Source of the DNA: Bacteroides intestinalis DSM 17393
GTDB taxonomy: Bacteria > Bacteroidota > Bacteroidia > Bacteroidales > Bacteroidaceae
Direction: 5' to 3'
DNA: 64,000 nucleotides
Assembly (NCBI RefSeq): GCF_000172175.1
Contig: NZ_ABJL02000008.1
Span: forward strand, 1,240,001 to 1,304,000
A program made the position numbers and the translations under genes. The notes under the pieces were generated by a model, which had not been told where the DNA came from, did not search any database, and saw only the letters and a list, made by a program, of their open reading frames with translations. Below are positions 7,792-16,612 of this stretch, one piece after another; within the stretch, counting starts at the first letter, position 1, and each line of letters begins with the position of its first letter.

Positions 7792-9315
7792 TCATTTTTT
7801 TACTCTCCGTTTTATATATGACCAAACTTTTTGTTTGGTCAGCACATCAATCCCAATCCAATATACTGACAATATAATTATAATAACAGTTATAAAACCT
7901 ATAAAAATGGAGTGTGGAATACTATCAACGCCTATTATATGATATAAAAAAACAGGTACAGGTAAAGCAGCCATAGTAACCAACAAACAGGGCTTGAAAA
8001 CATTCCAGACATCTCTCCAATAATAATTTGCTATTTTCACTACCAATATAGGCTTTACTATTACCCCCAATACGGCATAAGTCAATAAACTAGCCCATGA
8101 AAGAGCGACAGGAGAATATCCTGCCTTAAATAAGAAGTAAATTATAGGAAAACTAATAAAACCTAAGGTTGGTGATATTAGAGCATTTTCCCTCAACCGT
8201 CCTTTAGCATACAAAGCTGTATAAAAAGAAGTGTCAAAAACTTGAAACAGACTCTGAATAACTATAATCTGAAGAAATATAACCGTATAATCAGGCACAA
8301 CACCCAACCATATCTTTAATAAAGGATGCGCGAGAAGACAGACAGGAAAACAGATTATAAACATCATATAATAAGAATACTTGGTGGAGGCCAACAGTAG
8401 CCTTTTAGAACCTATCAAGTCGCCCGCCGCCAGTTTCTTTACTATCTGCGGATTAGCCGCAGTACGAAAATTGTCGACGAACTGGCTGGCCGCCATATTT
8501 ACCTGAATAGAAATAGACCGTGCCGCAACCACAGCAGGTTCAAAAAACATATTCAACAAAATCAGAATACCTTGACTATTAAGAGCGATTGAACTACCGG
8601 CAAATAAACTCCATCCCGAAAATCCCGCTATTTCTTTGAATATAGCCTTATCAAAAACAAAACGATAAACCGTTTCCTTGAAATGCCGACTACAATATAA
8701 ACGATAGATACAGATGAGTCCTACCTGAACTATGAACAATAAAGTTGCATACAATTTCAATTTATCATAACCGCCAATAGATAAAAGATAAACAACTCCC
8801 AGTTTTGCCGAACATTCAAGAATACTCATATATGCAAAAACCGACATCTTCTCATGCGCAATGATGCTTGCATTATAAGGCACTTGCGTCAATGTAAAAA
8901 CGGCTGTCAATATAGATATATGAAAGGTATAGACAGCCGCATCCATCCGCTCAGCCGGTATCATCAATTTATTATAAAGGAACCATATCCCAAGTGTTTC
9001 CGCAACTATAACAACAAAGAGAGCAATTACTATATGGATAGTCAATGTTGTAGAGAAAGTTCTCTTCAACTTTTCAAGATTACCTGTTCCTAATTCGTAA
9101 GTTAAAAAACGAGATGAACCTGTACTGAGCGCACTATTGATAAAAGACAAAAAGCCTACAATTCCACCTACGGACTGATAAATACCATAATCGTCAACTC
9201 CTAACGTTTGCAGTATCACACGCGAAGTATACAATGAAACTATCATTGTAAACATCATACGGAAATACAGAAATGCGGTATTCTTTGCGATGGTTCTATT
9301 ATTACCTTGTTCCAT
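7792..9315 (-). CDS. Wzx-type polysaccharide flippase
   Basis: The protein has about 507 residues and roughly 12-14 hydrophobic helices, the architecture of the MATE/MVF-like polysaccharide exporters that flip undecaprenyl-linked repeat units across the inner membrane. The N-terminus RTIAKNTAFLYFRMMFTMIV and the following SLYTSRVILQTLGVDDYGIY are typical of Bacteroides capsule flippases. I prefer the ATG at 9315 over 9324 because conserved homologues begin close to the Asn-rich start. It is the last gene of the continuous capsule stretch before the opposite-strand block. Together with the polymerase-like fragment at the left edge it implies a Wzx/Wzy-dependent capsule. Confidence 0.9.
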   Translation of the reverse strand: MEQGNNRTIAKNTAFLYFRMMFTMIVSLYTSRVILQTLGVDDYGIYQSVGGIVGFLSFINSALSTGSSRFLTYELGTGNLEKLKRTFSTTLTIHIVIALFVVIVAETLGIWFLYNKLMIPAERMDAAVYTFHISILTAVFTLTQVPYNASIIAHEKMSVFAYMSILECSAKLGVVYLLSIGGYDKLKLYATLLFIVQVGLICIYRLYCSRHFKETVYRFVFDKAIFKEIAGFSGWSLFAGSSIALNSQGILILLNMFFEPAVVAARSISIQVNMAASQFVDNFRTAANPQIVKKLAAGDLIGSKRLLLASTKYSYYMMFIICFPVCLLAHPLLKIWLGVVPDYTVIFLQIIVIQSLFQVFDTSFYTALYAKGRLRENALISPTLGFISFPIIYFLFKAGYSPVALSWASLLTYAVLGVIVKPILVVKIANYYWRDVWNVFKPCLLVTMAALPVPVFLYHIIGVDSIPHSIFIGFITVIIIILSVYWIGIDVLTKQKVWSYIKRRVKK

Positions 9316-9387
9316 GTAAAGCACATCCCCCTAATAAAACAATCGATAAAATTTGTAAATCACGTAACCGCTTATACAAAGTCATAT

Positions 9388-10335
9388 CTAAAGAATCGAA
9401 AAGTCACAATTATCCGGATCATATCTCAAACGACTATTGATATTGATAGCATCAATAGCTTTCATTTCATTAGATGTCAATTCAAAATCAAAAATACTCA
9501 CATTCTCTAATTGTCTACTTTTATTCAAAGATCTTACCAATGGAATTACACCTGTTTGAACATGCCATCTTAAAATAATCTGCACAACGGTTTTATGATA
9601 TTTTTGAGCTATATTTTTCAATAATGGTAATCGCATCAAACGATCATCGAATCTTGCTATCGCAGTATATGCTTCTACTTGAATTCCCTTGCTCCAACAA
9701 TAGCCAATAAGATCTTTCTGAGTAAATAAAGGATGAACTTCAAATTGATTAATTGACGGGACGACATCAGCGGCTTTCATAAGCTCTTCTATGTGATGTT
9801 TATGACAATTTGCAACGCCTAAACACTTGCAATAACCTTCTTTATACAATTGCACCATTTCCTTCCAGGTATCTATATATAGATCTGTTACAGGCCAATG
9901 AAACATCAACATATCTACATAATCTACACCCATACCCTGAAGTTGGGACATGAGGCACGCACGTACTTTTTGCTCACGTTGAGCTTGATTACTGATTCTT
10001 GTAGTAATAAATAAATCATTCCGTGATACTCCACTTCTTTTGATAGCTTTACCTATTAGATGTCCATCGCCGTAAGATGATGAATAATCTAACAGACTAA
10101 ATCCTATCTTAAAAGAATTTGCAACAGCATCCACATAATCATATTCCTGTTTTGGTCGTATTATGAACTTTCGAAACGCCCGTTTAAATAAAGAATTAGA
10201 AATACGATCTTGCCTTGGAGAGTAGCCAACAATTCCCGGACCATTACCAATGCAAGGTATTTTAACGCCATTATTCAATTCTATTTTGGGAATATCCATT
10301 TTATGTATTTTTATCCTGTTATCATATTGTTCCAT
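9388..10335 (-). CDS. Aldo/keto reductase
   Basis: This is an NADPH-dependent oxidoreductase of the aldo/keto reductase superfamily, TIM-barrel fold. Seen are LNNGVKIPCIGNGPG, the LLDYSSSYGDGHLIGKAI motif with the conserved Asp and Tyr, DMLMFHWPV and CLGVANCHKHHIEELM. Near the C-terminus PLVRSLNKSRQLEN takes the place of the usual cofactor-binding IPKS motif. The start is uncertain: ATGs at 10350, 10335 and 10299 are all in frame, and the first two overlap the preceding dehydrogenase gene. It lies in the acyl-building cassette, so a role in reducing an acyl or sugar carbonyl is likely, but the substrate cannot be read. Confidence 0.85.
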   Translation of the reverse strand: MEQYDNRIKIHKMDIPKIELNNGVKIPCIGNGPGIVGYSPRQDRISNSLFKRAFRKFIIRPKQEYDYVDAVANSFKIGFSLLDYSSSYGDGHLIGKAIKRSGVSRNDLFITTRISNQAQREQKVRACLMSQLQGMGVDYVDMLMFHWPVTDLYIDTWKEMVQLYKEGYCKCLGVANCHKHHIEELMKAADVVPSINQFEVHPLFTQKDLIGYCWSKGIQVEAYTAIARFDDRLMRLPLLKNIAQKYHKTVVQIILRWHVQTGVIPLVRSLNKSRQLENVSIFDFELTSNEMKAIDAININSRLRYDPDNCDFSIL

Positions 10336-11044
10336 TATCAACGTGTACATTCTGCCCTGTTATGCTGCAAGCCTTATCAGAAAGCAAAAACGCCACAGTT
10401 TCAGCAACGGATCTCACACTGGTTGCGGTTTTTAAAGATGTACGTTTATAGATTCTATCTTTTTGATCTTCTGTTAAAGATGCACTCATAGCTGTTTCCA
10501 TAAATCCTGGTACCACTACATTTGAGCGAATCCCCAGTTGCCCCCATTCTCTTGCAGTATCTTTAGAAAAAGCTTCTAATGCACCCTTGCTTGATGCATA
10601 CATTGCCAGTCCTTTGTATCCGGTGTGGGCACTGATAGATGAAATATGTATAATAGAACCTTTCTTTTTAGATAAAAGCATATTGCGAAGCACGTATTTC
10701 GTTATCATCATTGGAGTAAAGACATTCACATTATACATAGCTTTCAGTTTATCTATATTAAGGTTCGTTACTATATCATCATATGCCATGGCTGCATTAT
10801 TTACATATCCATCCAACTGAATTTTGTTAGTAACATACTCCTTAAATACATTCTTATGAATATTCTCACAATCAGAAAGATCTATACTTTTAAAATATAA
10901 GTATCCGGAATATTCCGACTCCAGCTTTTTAAACTCATCTGTATAGCTTCTTGCCACGCCATATACCGTATTTCCTTCTGATAGCAGCACACGGCATATT
11001 TCTAAACCTACACCTCGCGAGCATCCCGTTACTAAATAATTCAT
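10322..11044 (-). CDS. Short-chain dehydrogenase/reductase (FabG-like)
   Basis: The protein has 240 residues with the Rossmann start MNYLVTGCSRGVGLEICRVL, the NNAA strand near residue 82, and the catalytic set Ser136/138, Tyr149 and Lys153 in MYASSKGALEAFS. It ends in the SITGQNVHVDNG motif usual for beta-ketoacyl-ACP reductases. Its start codon overlaps the stop of the AMP-ligase gene (ATGA at 11041-11044), which implies translational coupling. In this context a reduction of a ketoacyl-ACP to the hydroxyacyl form, or an NDP-sugar oxidoreduction, is plausible; the first fits better because it sits among carrier-protein genes. Confidence 0.87.
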   Translation of the reverse strand: MNYLVTGCSRGVGLEICRVLLSEGNTVYGVARSYTDEFKKLESEYSGYLYFKSIDLSDCENIHKNVFKEYVTNKIQLDGYVNNAAMAYDDIVTNLNIDKLKAMYNVNVFTPMMITKYVLRNMLLSKKKGSIIHISSISAHTGYKGLAMYASSKGALEAFSKDTAREWGQLGIRSNVVVPGFMETAMSASLTEDQKDRIYKRTSLKTATSVRSVAETVAFLLSDKACSITGQNVHVDNGTI

Positions 11045-12258
11045 TGTCTTTTCAATTTTCCTGTTCTTGTTAATGTCATAGCCTCTACAAACCTAAATCT
11101 GCGAGGTATTTTAAAGTCCTGCAAATTACTACGTAAGATTTTCTTTATATCTATTTCTGTTAATGCTATATTAGGTTCCAATTGAATATCGGCACATAAT
11201 ATATTGCCCAACACAGAATTTGCTTTACCGTACACTAAAACCTGCTGAATACCATCAATAGATAATAAGACATTCTCTACTTCTCCCGGATTTACTTTAT
11301 AGCCACCTACGTTGATAAGTTCGTTTTTACGGCTCTTGAATTTAAATAAACCCATTGATTTGTCGATCCATTCTATCAAATCTCCTGAATGATAATAATC
11401 ACCTTCAAACTTAAAACTATCAGAACGACCTAATAGTGACTTATGAATAAGAAGTTCATCGTCTTCAACTCTAAATTTATCTCTGATAGCTTCCGGTATC
11501 TGGAAGCAATCACCTTTTGCCGCAAACAATGACCCAGCTTCTGTTGATGCATAAACGTTATTAATTTTTGCATTTGGAAAAACACAACGCATGGAGTCAT
11601 AAAGATGCTCATCGGACTTCTCTCCTCCTAAGGTAGCTCGAATTACCGTATCATATTCCTTCTCAAAAGGAAGCAACAGCCTGTAAAAAGTAGGAGTTGC
11701 AGAAATATGAGTTATGTGATGATTGGATATACATCTGTAAACCTCATTGCGGCTCCTTCCGAATATATTTACTAATGTATTTTCATTTTCAAATGCTTGG
11801 AAGAATACTTGCAATCCCGCCATGTGAGTAGGAGCGTAAGCATAGCCCCATATTTGATTGGCATACCGTTCACCTGTTCTTACTGATCGAGTAAGAGATG
11901 AAATAGAATGGAGGACTTTCTTGGGCTGACCTGTTGTACCGGAAGTAAATATTGTTATCTCGGCCGCCGATTTCTTTACCGCATTTATAACCTCTGGAAC
12001 ATCAGAAAAACTTGACGTATTTATAATTCGCGGCTGATTGACTAACGATTCATCTAAGTTTTCAATCTCTGAAGAATTTAAATCAGAGTCCAATAGTACC
12101 AATGACTGATTATTAGCCAACGCTTTAACCAGATTTACAAAATACAAAAACACATCGTGAACTTTGTAATATGGATAATAAAAGCCATCCGTCTGTATAG
12201 CATCTAACAAATCTTGATAAGTATATACCTTATCATTATCAATCAAAAAAGGTTTCAT
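11041..12258 (-). CDS. AMP-dependent acyl synthetase/ligase
   Basis: This is an adenylate-forming enzyme of the ANL family, which activates a carboxylic acid with ATP and loads it onto a thiol, here most likely an acyl carrier protein encoded next door. Recognisable core motifs are FTSGTTGQPKK (A3, residues 104-114), NVYASTEAGS (A5), YYHSGDLIEW (A7), NVGGYKVNPGEVE (A8) and the C-terminal catalytic-lysine region TRTGKLKR (A10). At 405 residues it is shorter than the usual 500, with the N-terminal subdomain reduced. It overlaps the carrier protein start by 4 bp and the dehydrogenase by 4 bp. The acid substrate is unknown. Confidence 0.88.
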   Translation of the reverse strand: MKPFLIDNDKVYTYQDLLDAIQTDGFYYPYYKVHDVFLYFVNLVKALANNQSLVLLDSDLNSSEIENLDESLVNQPRIINTSSFSDVPEVINAVKKSAAEITIFTSGTTGQPKKVLHSISSLTRSVRTGERYANQIWGYAYAPTHMAGLQVFFQAFENENTLVNIFGRSRNEVYRCISNHHITHISATPTFYRLLLPFEKEYDTVIRATLGGEKSDEHLYDSMRCVFPNAKINNVYASTEAGSLFAAKGDCFQIPEAIRDKFRVEDDELLIHKSLLGRSDSFKFEGDYYHSGDLIEWIDKSMGLFKFKSRKNELINVGGYKVNPGEVENVLLSIDGIQQVLVYGKANSVLGNILCADIQLEPNIALTEIDIKKILRSNLQDFKIPRRFRFVEAMTLTRTGKLKRQ

Positions 12259-12482
12259 TCTTTATCAAGTTTCGTATAGATTTCACCAACAGTACTAACT
12301 AATCCATCTTCGAATATATCAATATCAAATTCGTCTTCAATATGAACTGTTAATTCTGCCAAATCAAAAGAAGTAAGTCCTAAATCATCTCTCAAACTGC
12401 TTTCTTCAGAGATGGATTCCAAAACCGGTAAATCTTTTGACAGTCTGATATCGTTGATAATAGTTAATATTTTTTCTTTCAT
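12255..12482 (-). CDS. Acyl carrier protein (second of two)
   Basis: This is a 75-residue acidic helical protein. The phosphopantetheine site is Ser38 in DDLGLTSFDLAELTVHIE, followed by EDEFDIDIFEDGL, as in type II acyl carrier proteins (DSL is replaced by TSF). It would hold the acyl chain as a thioester for the synthetase, ketosynthase and reductases around it. Its stop overlaps the start of the AMP-ligase by 4 bp, pointing to the ligase as the loading enzyme. It differs clearly from the other carrier protein at 14276, so the two are not recent duplicates and may serve different steps. Confidence 0.87.
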   Translation of the reverse strand: MKEKILTIINDIRLSKDLPVLESISEESSLRDDLGLTSFDLAELTVHIEDEFDIDIFEDGLVSTVGEIYTKLDKE

Positions 12483-12486
12483 TTCT

Positions 12487-13530
12487 CTACTTATTTATTG
12501 GTTGATAAAAATGTGTATTTGACAGATTTGCGGCCACGCTACCCCATGATAATCCAACTCCAAAACCACACATAATAACTTTCTTCAAATTATATTCTGC
12601 CGGACACAAATCAGAAAAAAGCAATGGAATTGAAGCAGGTCCAGTATTGCCGAAATTACTCACGTTAGTAGGAGCAATATCCGCACTGATCTTGAGCTTC
12701 TTACGCACATAGTTTACCATAAAATCATTGGCTTGATGCAAGGCATAAAAGCCGACATCCGCTTTATTCCATTCCATGTATTCAATCAATGTATTGATGT
12801 TTTTATGTACCTGTGATATTGCAAAATTGAATATGGCTATTCCATCCATAAACAAATCATTTTTGGTACGTCCATTATGATCTTCATCCCACTCTAACAC
12901 TGATGTCTCTTCAGAACATGGCAAACGAAATCCACCCGCAGGAACGATGAGTCTATCAGAGCCACTACCATCAGACTGTATGTGAAACCCGATGAGATCA
13001 CTTCCTTTAGATACTAAAGTGGAAGTACCACAATCTCCAAAAACCATACGAAGTGATTTGTCATTGGGGTTAATCATCCTGGATGTAGTATCACCGGAAA
13101 GCACGAGTACATTCTTACATGCTCCGCTACTTACCCATAGGGATGCTTGAAACAGACCATAAATATAACCGGAACAGCCATAATGAATGTCAATACAAAC
13201 GGTATCTTTAGACAACATCAATTTTTCTTGTAATAATATCGAAGTTGCCGGAAGAATATAATCCGGTGTCTGTGAAACGAACACTAAACCATCAATTTCT
13301 TCTCTACCGATGCCCTCTTGTTCAAATAATGCCTCTGCAGCCTTTCGACACATGTCTGCTGACGTCATGTCTTTATTTGCAATTCTGACTCGATTGACAC
13401 CTGTTGCCTTCATGATTGTATTCACCTCAAATTCACCATAAAGACTGCCAAGGGATAACATTTCCAAACTATTAGAAGGAAGCCATGAATTCACGGCTTT
13501 TATTTGAACGTTCTTTAATATCGTCTTCAT
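12487..13530 (-). CDS. 3-oxoacyl-ACP synthase III-like (KAS III)
   Basis: The 347-residue protein has the FabH thiolase fold. The catalytic triad is intact: Cys119 in HYGCSGYIYGL, His265 in YALHQANDF and Asn295 in NFGNTGPASIP. KAS III enzymes condense a primed acyl thioester with malonyl-ACP; capsule- and flagellin-glycan-associated versions can instead make short beta-hydroxyacyl groups for sugar amides. Chromosomal fabH for fatty-acid synthesis is expected elsewhere, so this copy is dedicated to the capsule. It sits between the two carrier-protein/dehydrogenase units. The chain length and extender cannot be deduced. Confidence 0.9.
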   Translation of the reverse strand: MKTILKNVQIKAVNSWLPSNSLEMLSLGSLYGEFEVNTIMKATGVNRVRIANKDMTSADMCRKAAEALFEQEGIGREEIDGLVFVSQTPDYILPATSILLQEKLMLSKDTVCIDIHYGCSGYIYGLFQASLWVSSGACKNVLVLSGDTTSRMINPNDKSLRMVFGDCGTSTLVSKGSDLIGFHIQSDGSGSDRLIVPAGGFRLPCSEETSVLEWDEDHNGRTKNDLFMDGIAIFNFAISQVHKNINTLIEYMEWNKADVGFYALHQANDFMVNYVRKKLKISADIAPTNVSNFGNTGPASIPLLFSDLCPAEYNLKKVIMCGFGVGLSWGSVAANLSNTHFYQPINK

Positions 13531-13536
13531 GATTAA

Positions 13537-14283
13537 TTATTGCAGTGTAAATCCTCCATCAATGACTATACCTGTACCAGTGACAAAAGAAGATGCATCT
13601 GATAGCAAATAAATTATGCCATAAGATACTTCGTTTGGATTTCCAAATCTCTTCATCGGATACTTTGAAGCTTCAATTCTCAATTCCTCTTCACCTATCT
13701 TTCCTCTATCAAGTATGCTGGTATTTATCATTCCAGGACACACCTCATTGACCCTAATACCCTTAACGGCCAAATCCAAAGCCGCATTTTTCACAAAACC
13801 ATGAATTGCTCCTTTAGATGTACTATATAGGACATTGCCGCCACCGGCAACACATGTGCCACTTATACTACATGTGAAAACGATGCTTCCGCCACATGAA
13901 ATTTTCTTTTTTTTCAATATTTTCTGCGTCAAAAGTATTGGTGCTATCGTATTTATACCCAAAACCTTTTCTATATTTTCTCGTTTCACAAATTGCGTAA
14001 GTATAGTTTCAGTTAGCCCAGCGTTGTTTACTAATCCGTTTAAGTTAGGCAATTGTTCTACCAATTCATCAATCTGTGCATCATCAGATAAATCCGCCGC
14101 AATGTTCTGATGGCCTTCACCCACCAACATCAGAAAGGTTTCTTTTAAACGTTCAGCGTTTCTTCCTGTTATTATGAGTTTCGCACCTAATTTAGAACAT
14201 TCGATAGCAGTGGAACGCCCTATTCCCGATGACGCTCCTGTGACTAAAATAGTTTTAGACTCTAATGTAAATGGATTATACAT
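13537..14283 (-). CDS. Short-chain dehydrogenase, probable 3-oxoacyl-ACP reductase
   Basis: With the start at 14283 the protein has 248 residues. It shows the cofactor motif TGASSGIG (15-22), LNGLVNNAGL near 82-90, the catalytic Tyr153 and Lys157 in YSTSKGAIHGF, and the C-terminal VTGTGIVIDGGFTLQ of FabG-like enzymes. A longer frame to 14331 exists, but it would run deep into the carrier-protein gene; the chosen start overlaps that gene's end by 8 bp. It is followed after 6 bp by the KAS III gene. Reduction of the beta-ketoacyl product of the KAS III to a 3-hydroxyacyl-ACP is the natural reading. Confidence 0.87.
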   Translation of the reverse strand: MYNPFTLESKTILVTGASSGIGRSTAIECSKLGAKLIITGRNAERLKETFLMLVGEGHQNIAADLSDDAQIDELVEQLPNLNGLVNNAGLTETILTQFVKRENIEKVLGINTIAPILLTQKILKKKKISCGGSIVFTCSISGTCVAGGGNVLYSTSKGAIHGFVKNAALDLAVKGIRVNEVCPGMINTSILDRGKIGEEELRIEASKYPMKRFGNPNEVSYGIIYLLSDASSFVTGTGIVIDGGFTLQ

Positions 14284-14512
14284 TTTTTCTTGTTTTGACA
14301 AGTTCAAATAAATCCGCAATTGTTTCTGCACTTCTGATATCTTTTGCTGATATCTCTACTCCATACTCATCATCTATCATACCAATAATCATCAATGCAG
14401 CCATAGACGTCCATACGTCCATCTCTTTAAAATATGTTTCACCGTTGATTGTAGAAACATCTAAATTATCAAATTGCTCAACAAACTGAGAAATAAAATC
14501 TTTCAATTCCAT
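14276..14512 (-). CDS. Acyl carrier protein (first of two)
   Basis: This 78-residue protein has the phosphopantetheine Ser36 in DVWTSMAALMIIGMI followed by DDEYGVEISAKDI, the helix II and III pattern of acyl carrier proteins. WTSM instead of DSL is common in carrier proteins of polysaccharide loci. It lies 22 bp downstream of the FrhB-acyltransferase fusion and overlaps the dehydrogenase that follows, so it is likely to feed the acyltransferase domain or the KAS III. Acidic throughout, no membrane segment. Confidence 0.86.
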   Translation of the reverse strand: MELKDFISQFVEQFDNLDVSTINGETYFKEMDVWTSMAALMIIGMIDDEYGVEISAKDIRSAETIADLFELVKTRKNV

Positions 14513-14534
14513 ATTCTTTTCCTTTTATTATTAT

Positions 14535-16328
14535 TTAGTATTTCCAGAGAACATCTTCGTCAACAACTTTCGAAGGATTGCCAGACACCATTGTATTTGG
14601 TGGAATATTAGAAGTAACAAATGCTTTGGCTCCCACTATCGCCCCATCTCCTATATTTACTCCTAACATAATGGTACAACCCTCACACAACCAAGCCTTC
14701 TCTCCTATTACAACAGGACGGGTATTTTTGTATCCCGTACGGTTTATATAATGGTCTCCATTATTGTCTCTAATCAAAACATTACGTCCCATCATTGTGC
14801 CTTTTCCTATTTCTATTTTTTCACCGCAAATGACAGTGGCGCCAATATTACTACCTCCCTCTCCTTTGTATATCAGATGCGCGTCATGAAAGACTTCAAT
14901 ATCTGCACCATACATTATATTTGTATTTGGTCCAAGTTCCAAAACGCCCCCTTTTTCTATCAGCAGTCTTGTCTCTAATTTGGATTTTCGATATCGCTTT
15001 GTACCAATATAGGATATGCCTTTCTTTATTATTTTACCACCTTTTTCCAGTTGAATAACAACATGAGATGCAGGTATCAATACATTTCCATGGATTATCT
15101 CATTAAATGTATTGTATTTAAAAAATTGATATATGGCTTTTGGAGAATGATTTGTTCCTCGCCACACAGCAAATAGATATTTGATGTATTTTTTTATAAT
15201 AAACTTCTTACTCTTAGGAGTTGATAATATGTATTTGTCAGCAATCTGAGTAAATGTCATATTATCTAAATCCTTAAAAAATTGTTCTCTATTGACTTTG
15301 GGTTTATCTAATGATTTTGTTAGTGCAAGATTGCCCTTTTCAATCGTTTCAAAAGGTACTTGAAAGGAATTTATTCTTATCTTTGCTTTCTCAAAGAATG
15401 ATGCCCCTTTTTGAGAATTAACCATAACTAAGGATAACCCCAAATTTTTATCCATTGTCTTTTTAACATTTTCTACTCCCCAAAAATCCGCAAGTGTAAT
15501 ATCCGCTATGCGTGGATATCCCTTGAATTTACATTCATAGCAAGAAGGACGACAAAAGACTCCAGTCTGTAAATATCCTTTTGTGTAGTTATTCGAATCT
15601 TTAGGCTCGTAATAAGCCTTTCCATTTGCCAAAACTACTTTTTGAGTCAAATTTCTCCATCCATATTCCTTGGATTTGGCCTTGCAATATACAACTGGAG
15701 AGCCATACCTTTCTTCAAAAGTATCAAGGTATTTCCGCCAAACTTTAGGCGAGTTTGTACCTCTGCATACAAAATCCACTATAATTAGGTTTTCGTAGTC
15801 TTTTCGCAAAAAGGATCTTAATGCAGCCATTTGACATGGAGAACCACAAACTAATACATTTTCTCCTTTTTTTAGCAAACCACGGAGCTGTTTATAAAAC
15901 CCTGTGAAATTGCTTTGCAAATATTTAGAACTACGCAGTTTTATTAAATCTTTCTTATCGGGTGATATATACTGTCTTACTGAGAAATCTTCATTAAAAA
16001 TAGCGCCACCAACATATCCCTTATTACGATACATTATATCAGCCAAAGCTGAAAATAATCCACCCGAAGTACTGTCAAATACCACTTCGATGTCCTTATG
16101 CTCAGCTACATAGCAAATTGATTGCTTCAAATTATTCTTCTTCAGTGTATCGATATTGATAATTGGACAAACCTTTTCACACAATCCGCAATCAGTGCAC
16201 TTGCTTTTGTCCACCTCTGGATACCAAAATCCTTCAATATCCGTTTTGAAAGTAATTGCATCATGAGCACACACGTCTCCACAGGCGTTGCAACCGCAGC
16301 ACATTGCTTTATCCGAAATATCAATCAT
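14535..16328 (-). CDS. Ferredoxin/FrhB-like reductase fused to LbH acyltransferase
   Basis: With the ATG at 16328 this is a 597-residue three-part protein. Residues 10-54 hold two 4Fe-4S motifs (C10-x2-C13-x2-C16-x3-C20 and C44-x2-C47-x2-C50-x3-C54-P). Residues about 85-400 match the coenzyme F420 hydrogenase/dehydrogenase beta-subunit family, with TSGGLFSALADIM and a Cys-rich CRPSCYECKFKGYPR. Residues about 430-597 are a left-handed beta-helix acyltransferase with hexapeptides such as IGDGAIVGAKAFVTSNI. The F420-beta family here is probably flavin-dependent, since Bacteroides does not make F420. Fusion suggests that a redox step and an acyl transfer act on one capsule sugar. Confidence 0.85.
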   Translation of the reverse strand: MIDISDKAMCCGCNACGDVCAHDAITFKTDIEGFWYPEVDKSKCTDCGLCEKVCPIINIDTLKKNNLKQSICYVAEHKDIEVVFDSTSGGLFSALADIMYRNKGYVGGAIFNEDFSVRQYISPDKKDLIKLRSSKYLQSNFTGFYKQLRGLLKKGENVLVCGSPCQMAALRSFLRKDYENLIIVDFVCRGTNSPKVWRKYLDTFEERYGSPVVYCKAKSKEYGWRNLTQKVVLANGKAYYEPKDSNNYTKGYLQTGVFCRPSCYECKFKGYPRIADITLADFWGVENVKKTMDKNLGLSLVMVNSQKGASFFEKAKIRINSFQVPFETIEKGNLALTKSLDKPKVNREQFFKDLDNMTFTQIADKYILSTPKSKKFIIKKYIKYLFAVWRGTNHSPKAIYQFFKYNTFNEIIHGNVLIPASHVVIQLEKGGKIIKKGISYIGTKRYRKSKLETRLLIEKGGVLELGPNTNIMYGADIEVFHDAHLIYKGEGGSNIGATVICGEKIEIGKGTMMGRNVLIRDNNGDHYINRTGYKNTRPVVIGEKAWLCEGCTIMLGVNIGDGAIVGAKAFVTSNIPPNTMVSGNPSKVVDEDVLWKY

Positions 16329-16443
16329 ATGAATGGGAAATATAAAATGAGAATATAAAATTCTGACCAACTCACTCTTCAAGTAAGCCGGCACACATAT
16401 CAACTGCAATAAAATGATGCAGCGCCAAAAATAAAAAGGATGA

Positions 16444-16612
16444 TTAGAACTGAGTTATCAATCTGTCAAGCTTGACTAACAATTGACGTGTTGGCTCTAA
16501 CAGAGGAAGTACACCTTCACGTGCAAAATCAAAGAGATCATTATAGTCACCTGTTATGCTTTTTCTTTTCTATAGGCAATAATGCTTGCATGTCTTCCGA
16601 ACTAAAACTCAT
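16444..16612 (-). pseudogene. HEPN-domain gene remnant
   Basis: Downstream of the MNT remnant an ATG at 16612 begins MSFSSEDMQALL, the usual start of a HEPN partner, but after six more codons the frame breaks near 16556. In another frame the sequence resumes as ITGDYNDLFDFAREGVLPLL and ends with a stop at 16444, the normal C-terminus of such proteins. About 80 central residues carrying the R-x4-6-H catalytic region are missing. The gene is therefore a frameshifted internal deletion. The ATG overlaps the stop of the MNT remnant (TAATG), as in intact MNT-HEPN toxin-antitoxin pairs. Confidence 0.65.
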
